This document shows, in pieces, positions 57,195-64,000 of a DNA stretch of 64,000 nucleotides. The DNA is taken from NCBI GenBank assembly GCA_030686995.1, contig CM060697.1:43345723-43409722 (forward strand), written 5' to 3'. The translations under genes and the position numbers were made by a program. The notes under the pieces were generated by a model, which was not told the origin of the DNA, did no database searches, and saw only the letters and a program-made list of their open reading frames with translations. This stretch comes from Artemisia argyi. Its lineage: Eukaryota; Streptophyta; Magnoliopsida; Asterales; Asteraceae. Each line of letters begins with the position of its first letter. The stretch's first letter is position 1.

Positions 57195-59156
57195 GGCTTT
57201 GAGTCTTTATGAAGTTCTCTTCTCTTTGACATTAATCTTTGTTTCTTTAGTTTGAAGATTCTTTGACTTTGACTTAGAAACATTCTGAACTTTGCTTTGC
57301 TTTGATCTTTGAAGAGAGCTTTGCAAGGTATGAGCATGTGGATCTTTGAGTGATGGTAACGGTCTTTCTCCAAGGAACATTCATGAGTACCTGCATAAAA
57401 CAACTAGCAATAAAGTATCTGGTACTTACAGGTTCGGAATTAGAGATCGTCAACAGCATAGTGTGAAGACTCCTTCTAACCCTTACCAAGGCCGTTCCTG
57501 AATCAGATACCCCTGAGAAGGCTTACAAGATCCACCGAAGTACATCAATGATTCAGGTGAGTTGCTGGAGATCACCCCACAACTGTAGACCGTTTGAGAC
57601 ATAGTAACCATCATGATAGATAAGGCAAGATCCGTAGATCTCATAAAGACTCTTACAACTTGTGTCCTTTTTGGCGAACACAAGTGTATTCATAGGAAGT
57701 GTATCCTAAGAGATCTTTTTAATGAATCTCATGGCTCTAGACTCGATAAGTGCATAATTTGGTTTCCTATGCGGAGACTAGGGAGGGGTCTCCTGCTTCA
57801 ATATCAACCATCTCTAAGAGATAAGTCGATAAATTACACTGATTCCCCGTGAGAATGAAACAAGCTCTTTTAAGAGAACTTGAGTGGCTAGAAGGTTTAG
57901 TGCAGTGCGTCACTGGGTCCATGACGTCTTGTCTTCAATACCGGTGTCACCTTAGTAACAACCAGTAGCATATGAGTTGAACCCGGTGTCTGCCCTAAGG
58001 TTGAACATTTGGAGGGCTATTTCTTTTCACCCTTTTATTTGCTTTTCTTTTTAATTCTTCAACCCCTTCTTTCTCCTTTCATTCTTTTCTCCTTTTTTCA
58101 GATCATACCTAAGGACTTCTAATTCTAATCTATTGGAATTGTCCTTGGGTAGATCCCTCCGGCTCTGGCGGATCATAGGACGGTTTTTCCTAACCTTAGT
58201 CACCTTATAGCTTCATGACTATCCTATTGTTGCCATCAAACCATTTGTGAAAATCTCTCAAAGTGTTTATGATAATAAAACATACTTTGTTAACACTTCG
58301 AGAGTTTTGCATTTCATTAGAAGGACTCCCCCTTCACATGTGCTCATGGAATTTTAAGAAATTTGCACATGCGTGAGGAGTTTGCACTTTTTAATTGATT
58401 CACTTTCAATGAACACAACCGATTCGAGACACGCTTACATCACTAGTTAGACTAGCTTGAAGTTATTACCCGGCCTGGTCATATCCACAGAAAGTTTCTC
58501 GAAATGGTACATTTCTACTAAGACAAATCCTTTTCGAGACACGCTTACGTGGCTAGTTAAAGAGTTTCATTGTCAGCTTTTAGGTGACAACTAGCTCTAG
58601 TAACTAACTTGATGTTATTACCCGTCGAGGATAAGTCTTTTCGATTACTAACTTTTGTTGTTTCGTCAATTCTTGGGTCATTTCTGAGTCGAGCTCTTTT
58701 GAGATTCAAGACGATCACATTATAATCACATTTCTCCCCCTCAAAAATAGCATATCCATGGTATTTTTGATACCAATTGATGAAAACCTTTTCTATTTGG
58801 ATAGCTTATGGGAGAAACGGATGTTTGTTAATTCCGTATTTTTTTTTAAGCATGATCTTTTTGGAACAACTTTATATTACTCCCCCTCAAAAATAGAACA
58901 TTTTGATTAAATATCAGGGAGTAATATCTTGAAAAGTTTTGAAAACCTTTAGAAACATTTTTCAAAATTTTGCTCAAAAAATTAAGAAGACTTTGATAAG
59001 CTTTTTTGAGAGAAGTCTTCTTATCTTTCAGGATTGTCGTACATAAATGTACAACAGAGTCCTTTCTTTGAAAATCGCGGGTTATACACTGTTATGTGTG
59101 CATAAGCCATAACGTTTTTAGGATAAGTGCTCAAAAGATATTTAAAAAGATATTTA
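57195..59156. other. Loop of the fold-back, no recognised gene
   Basis: No coding domain was recognised. CTTTGA-type repeats occur to about 57320. GAGACACGCTTAC with nearby TTATTACCCG recurs at 58428-58480 and 58533-58630. CTCCCCCTCAAAAATAG recurs near 58734 and 58882 and would be a purine tract on the minus strand. Confidence 0.55.
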
Positions 59157-59435
59157 AAACAAAGTATGAGCATGTTGGAAAAGACGTAAAGACAACAGAG
59201 TAAAGATGTTGATCAAAGGCAAGAAAGATCACAAAGCATGATTGGAACAAAGGAACTAGCAAAACTATTACACAAAGACTCAAAGTTCAAAGAGAACAAG
59301 CTTCAAAGATCAAAGATCAAAGTCACAAAAGAGAGATCTCAATGATCACCCTTAGGGGGAGATTGTTAGAATTAGAAGTGTTGATCATTTATGAAATCAA
59401 AGTGAGATCTCAATGATCGTCCCTTAGGGGGAGAT

Positions 59436-59787
59436 TGTTAGGATGAAAAGTAACGATCATTATTGAGTCAAATAGTTAGTTTAATATATCAATGTAATAG
59501 TTAGTAAATGCTAGTTTATTAAGTTTATGTGTATTATTCATGCTTGTATAAAGTCTAAGGGCTGGTTATGTAATATGGTCAAAGATATGTGAAGCCCTAG
59601 ATTACAAGTATAAATACACATGTAAGGCCTCATTTTGAGGTTGGTTCTCTTAGTGATTCATTTAGTGATATCAAGGTTATTATTCCACACACTAGGAGTT
59701 CCCACTCTCTCTCTCTCTCTCTACTTACTTTCTCTCTCTAGATCTAGCCAAGATTCACAAGTGATAAGATTGTTCTACGGTCCTACA
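59436..59787 (+). repeat. LTR-A, plus-strand full copy
   Basis: It starts TGTTAGGATG after TAGGGGGAGAT and ends CGGTCCTACA. TATAAATA at 59609-59616 is followed by hairpin CCTCA/TGAGG (59628-59640). A CT microsatellite lies near 59704-59722. Length is 352 bp. A second purine tract and LTR-like start (TGTTAGAATT) lies just upstream at 59355-59400. Confidence 0.82.
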
Positions 59788-59789
59788 AG

Positions 59790-60013
59790 TTTTTTTTTTT
59801 TTTTTTTTTTTTTTTTGAAACAAAGATATTTTTCTTATTATAAATTATGTTGCACACCCACACCTCTCAAGTGAAGCCTTGAGAGGTATTTATAGGCCTT
59901 ACAAACCTTACAAAAGACAACTTTTACAATATTACATTAGTAGTCCCTGCACTTTATGCATTCTAGTTGTCTACTCCAATTCACGTAAATATCGCTCAGC
60001 TTCATTTCTAACA
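59790..60013 (-). repeat. LTR-B, minus-strand copy ending in a T-tract
   Basis: Reverse complement of 40622-40845. On the minus strand it starts TGTTAGAAATG at 60013 after the purine tract GGAGGGAGAT, so it is a 3' LTR. It ends TTTGTTTC plus 27 A residues. Beyond the tract lies the end of the plus-strand LTR-A copy plus AG. Confidence 0.78.
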
Positions 60014-61440
60014 ATCTCCCTCCAGCTGGAGATATACGTGAATTGGTTACAGTGATTCCTAACAAGTAAAATAAAACAATCAAAGTAAGCGCAACAATGC
60101 TGAGGAGGACTTCATAGCTCTTTTTCTTCATAAATATCCCCAGCAGTCTTTGTTTACTTGTAGACGAATCACTTGCTAATCTAATTGGGTTATTACTCCC
60201 TCCCAATTAGTAACCATATTCTTTTACATGCTCCCTCCCAAATAGACAACCCGTTTGATATAACCTTGATGCTTGTTGAAGAAGTATCTTTGAATTCTGC
60301 CCATATAATCTTCAGTCTCATGCGGAAAATGAATCTTAGACTGATAATATGTAACTTCTTCACAGGTTTGTTTGGGGAGCATCATATCGTCATCTTCAAC
60401 TCACTTAGAATGCTTCCAGTTCTTTAATAAAAGCCCCGATGTACACATTTCTCCCTCCTGGATGATGACGATCTCTCGGAATCATCATAAATATGTGTAC
60501 ATAAACATATCAACTGGAAGCAACATACAAATCAATACCCCATGAGTGAAATGGCAATAACTATTCTCTCTACAATTCATCTCAGATCAACCTCTTTTCA
60601 CTTCCATTGGCTAATAGTAAGTGACTACGTGTGGAGACAACCCGATATGACAAACTTGAGTGTGAAGTAAAATTCTCCAGACTTGTGACTTACGCTTGTA
60701 CTATCCTGATTAAGAACCTATATGAGCACAACAACGTAACTCCTTACAATATAGGTAGTGGCATATACCCAACCATCCATCCTTTATTGTGTATCCGTCT
60801 CTTGAACAATCCACAACCTTGTGTGACACTGAGCACTACAACGTAACTCCTTAAAGTGATAGCTATTGTGAGCATTAAGAACCAACTTATGCGTTTATAG
60901 ATCTCACACAAGTCTTAATCTCTATCCTATGAATGCTCAAACAAGGATCTCCAAAAGTCTTTCATCCAACCAACCCCTAGACCTTGAGATTCTAAGTACA
61001 CGCACCCGTGAAACGTCACTTCAAGCTCAAATAAGTAATAAACAAATTATCCCCGTAAGTCACCTTTTGATAACGTTCAAAATTTAGCCATCGATCTTTG
61101 GTGAATCTTGATCAGGATCTTATAAGCAATTCGTGGTGTGTTTTTGGTGAAGCTTGACATTCAATCTCGTTGATTCGTAGTGATTTCGGATTTTCCCTCC
61201 AAAAATAGAATTGGAAAATTTTCTCGTCCATAATTTGGAAATCACTACGAAATGCAATTCTGAGGTTACCAGAAAAATTTGAGTTTTGAAAATTTTTACG
61301 CAAAATTTCACCGAAAAAATTTGAATTTTAGCCTAAAAATTTGAATTTCGGGCCAAAATTTTCAACGTTATACCAAAATTAAAATCTCGTGTAAAAATTG
61401 AACGTTTAGTCTCCTCTCAAAAATAAATTTTACTCAAATT
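60014..61440 (-). other. Interior of the minus-strand small-LTR element
   Basis: The interior lies between the LTR-B purine tract and the TCGAGTT repeats. No gag or pol motif was recognised on either strand, so the element is non-coding, like a TRIM or small LARD. Confidence 0.5.
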
Positions 61441-62060
61441 TTCCCGCCATGTAACTCGATAAAGCTTCCTAACTCGGTAACCACTTCCCAAACTCGATAG
61501 TATCATCTCAAACTCGGTAAGATCTTCAAACTTGATAAGATCTTATGTAACTCGATAAGCTTAGAGAAATTTGGCAGAGTTTCGTCTAGGTATAAGCCAC
61601 AAAAAAACCTAACTCGATAAACGATTAGGTGAACAGGCTAACTCGCCAAAAAACATGCTTAACTCGATAACTTACACCTAACTCGATAAGCAGACACCTA
61701 ACTTGATAAACAGACACCTAACTCGATAAACATGCTCCAAACTCGATAAGCATGCTCCAAACTCGATAATCATGCACTTAACTCGATAATCATGCACCAA
61801 ACTCGATAAAGATGCACCAAACTCGATAATCATGCACCAAACTCGATAAGCCTCTCCTTACTCGACACCAAACTCGATAACCAGACACCAAACTCGATAC
61901 CCAAACTCGGTATACAACTCCTAACTCGATAAACATTGTCTCCTAACTCGACAAAAATGCTACCTAACTCGATAATGTTTACCCAAACTCGAAATTTTTC
62001 CCAAACTCGATAAAAATTTTCCCAAACTCGAAAAAATCAGATCCAAACTCGATAATCTCT
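61441..62060 (-). repeat. TCGAGTT-rich degenerate tandem repeat
   Basis: Several dozen units of the form AACTCGATAA (TTATCGAGTT on the minus strand), spaced about 12-25 bp. The interspersed phrase GACGAAACTCTGCC (minus strand, near 61580) also occurs in the Athila LTR at about 41523-41536 as AACGAAACTCTGCC. Confidence 0.8.
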
Positions 62061-62140
62061 CGATGAACAGTAACCAGATTCATTTTTTCACCCAAAAACA
62101 CGATTTTACACCCAAAAACACCACGATTCGCCCCCAGTTA

Positions 62141-62154
62141 GCTCTGATGCCAAT
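62141..62154 (-). promoter_or_regulatory. Primer-binding site of the minus-strand LTR-A element
   Basis: Minus-strand ATTGGCATCAGAGC follows the LTR end CTACA and differs by one base from the tRNA-Met site. Confidence 0.78.
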
Positions 62155-62496
62155 TGTAGGACCGTAAAACAACCTTATCACTTGTGAATCTTGGCTAGAT
62201 CTAGAGAGAGAAAGTAAGTAGAGAGAGTGGGAACTCCTAGTGTGTGGAATAATAACCTTGATATCACTAAATGAATCACTAAGAGAACCAACCTCAAAAT
62301 GAGGCCTTACATGTGTATTTATACTTGTAATCTAGGGCTTCACATATCTTTGACCATATTACATAACTAGCCCTTAGACTTTATACAAGCATGAATAATA
62401 CACATAAACTTAATAAACTAGCATTTACTAACTATTACATTGATATATTACACTAACTATTTGACTCAATAATGATCGTCACTTTTCATCCTAACA
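62155..62496 (-). repeat. LTR-A, minus-strand 5' LTR
   Basis: On the minus strand it starts TGTTAGGATG at 62496 and ends GGTCCTACA at 62155, followed by the primer-binding site. Its outer flank is TGATT at 62497-62501, matching the flank of the plus-strand LTR-B at 40617-40621. Confidence 0.85.
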
Positions 62497-64000
62497 TGAT
62501 TTATAGCACCAAAGACTACCACCTGATTAGTTTTATTGGGAGTCAATACAACATAATTGGCAAACTTATTTCCAATAGGATTGCGTTGGTAGTGGAAGAT
62601 ATTGTTTGTATGGAACAATCTGCTTTTGTTAAAGGTAGGCAGATTATGGATGGCCCGATGATTCTCAATGAAATTCTGAATTGGTGTAAAAAGGTGGGGA
62701 AAAAAAGATGGTTTTTAAATTTCAAGAAGGCAAATGATACGGTTTGTTGGGAGTTTCTTCAAGAGGTCATGGAAAAAATGGGCTTTGGTAACAAATGGAG
62801 TGCTTAGATCCGTGGGTATCTTGAATCGTCCATGGCTCCTATTTTAGTCAATGGTTCCTCTACTAATGAATTTCAAGTTGAGCGAGGTCTTAGACAAGGA
62901 GACCCCCTATTGCCTATTCTCTTTATATTGGTTATGGAAGGGCTGCACATGGTAATCAAGAATGCCATGTTAGCTTGTCGTTTGTAGGGTATTCACGTGG
63001 GTATGGAGAGTATTGCAGTGTCACATCTTTTTTATGCTGATGATGCTATCTTTCTTGGGGAATGGAACAATACTAAGATACATAACATTGTTTTACTTTT
63101 GAGTTGTTTTTTCCTTGCTTTAGGTCTTAAAATCAACCTCATGAAATGCAAGCTTATGGGTGTGGGTGTTCGACGACTGAAGTACAACAAATGGCTGAAG
63201 TTATTGGGTGTGAGGCATCTTGGTGTTTCGGTTGGAGGCAATATGACAAGAGTCGCAGCTTGGAAAGATGTGGTTGATAAATTCAAATTTCTCCTGTCAA
63301 ACTGGAAGGTGAAAATTCTTTCTGTCGGGGGTCGACTCATTCTGTTAAAATCGGTCCTCGGTAGCATTGCGATTCATTTCATGAGCATTTTTAGAACCCC
63401 GATCACGATTATCAATACACTTGAAGCTATCAGAAACAAATTCTTTTGGGGTGCGGAAATGGGTGATAGGAAAATTACCTAGATTAAATAGAAGAAGTCT
63501 ATGGCTAGCAAAAAAGATGGAGGTTTGGGAATTGGAAGCCTTTACGGTTTTAATAGGGCATTGTTCTATAAATGGAAGTGGTGATTCCGTACTGCCCTAG
63601 ATGCTTTGTAGGTTAAAATCATTAAAAGTATATTCAGTCATGATCGTGGATTGTTGGCATCAAGATACACGGGAAACTCTAACTCGATTTGAGTCCATAT
63701 CCTTAAAGCTAGCAAGGAGTTGGAATCCAAAAACGTAAGATTATATGCGTTTTTCAAAAAACGAATTGGAGATGGTGCGGATACAAAATTCTGGGAAGAC
63801 TTGTGGATTGGTGAATGCGCTCTTAAGGAAAAATTTTCTAGGATTTTCATGTTGGATACGGAGATGAATGCGATGGTGAAGGACCGGATTGTCTAGTCTT
63901 TGGACTCGGGGTGGCTTCGAAGACGTCCGAGAGGGGGGGTTTGAAATTCAACAGTGGCACCAACTTCTGACTTTGCTCAGTTATTTTACCTTATCTCAAC
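62497..64000 (+). pseudogene. LINE ORF2, reverse transcriptase part, decayed
   Basis: This is the continuation of the LINE at 16261-19071. Motifs in order are DYHLISFIGSQYNIIGKLISN, EQSAFVKGRQIMDGPMILNE, LRQGDPLLPILF near 62886, and the catalytic YADD near 63033. LVLLSCF.LALGLKINLMKCKL and DGADTKFWEDLWIGE toward the zf-RVT region follow. Stops near 62805, 62985, 63480 and 63590 and lost frames show decay. The element runs off the right edge. Recognisable LINE sequence begins at about 62510, because the first bases are part of the split palindrome. Confidence 0.82.

Larger units (their letters stand above)
56624..59731. repeat. Fold-back: ~573-bp inverted arms around a 1.96-kb loop
   Basis: 56624-57194 is the near-perfect reverse complement of 59157-59731. 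Each arm contains part of LTR-A, a polypurine tract and about 200 bp of CTTTGA-rich (or TCAAAG-rich) interior. Both arms point outward with the LTR on the outside. Confidence 0.85.

Overview
This window is nuclear DNA from a flowering plant, most likely a member of the daisy family (Asteraceae). I infer the family only from the style of the env-like third ORFs in two Copia SIRE-type elements, which resemble proteins annotated in Tanacetum-like genomes. I see no host gene, tRNA, rRNA or CRISPR array. Essentially all of the 64 kb is nested, mostly broken retrotransposons.

Layout, left to right. 1-9630: a Ty3/gypsy element of the Tat lineage without its 5' LTR. It has gag, protease, RT, RNase H, a second archaeal-type RNase H and integrase, then a spliced antisense gene with its own TATA box, then a 3' LTR. 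9631-14958: the 3' part of a Copia SIRE-type element (SIRE1), with a pol tail, a second antisense ORF, a long env-like ORF and a 3' LTR. 15060-15900: probably an LTR remnant with an array of small hairpins. 16261-19071 and 62497-64000: the two halves of one L1-type LINE, split by about 43 kb of other elements.

Inside the LINE split, 19072-40567 is a second SIRE-type element (SIRE2) with both outer LTR ends clipped. Its pol is interrupted at 22569-32131 by a minus-strand large-LTR derivative (LARD1) with a perfect 5-bp target duplication, TGACA. Next, 40622-62496 is a patchwork that behaves as one insertion flanked by TGATT: removing it and one TGATT copy restores a perfect palindrome. The patchwork holds a pol-less Athila element (40846-56566), itself interrupted in gag by a second large-LTR derivative (LARD2, 42408-49171, target duplication AGATG). 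It also holds a fold-back of a small-LTR family (here LTR-A, about 350 bp) and two inverted copies of a relative (LTR-B).

Relative ages follow from the nesting. LARD1 looks youngest, since its 3.6-kb LTRs show no difference where I compared them, and LARD2 is slightly older. The LINE, Tat and SIRE elements carry stops and frameshifts and cannot move by themselves.

The most interesting signals are shared small structures rather than new proteins. A 63-bp hairpin block is almost identical in the otherwise different LTRs of LARD1 and LARD2. Stems beside the PPT keep pairing through compensatory changes. A core-promoter/hairpin module and a TCGAGTT-rich module are shared by elements of different superfamilies. 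Both env-like ORFs have their own TATA box. Both coding families with extra ORFs at the left end carry antisense genes with their own TATA boxes. All identities are by eye, and no alignment or database search was run.
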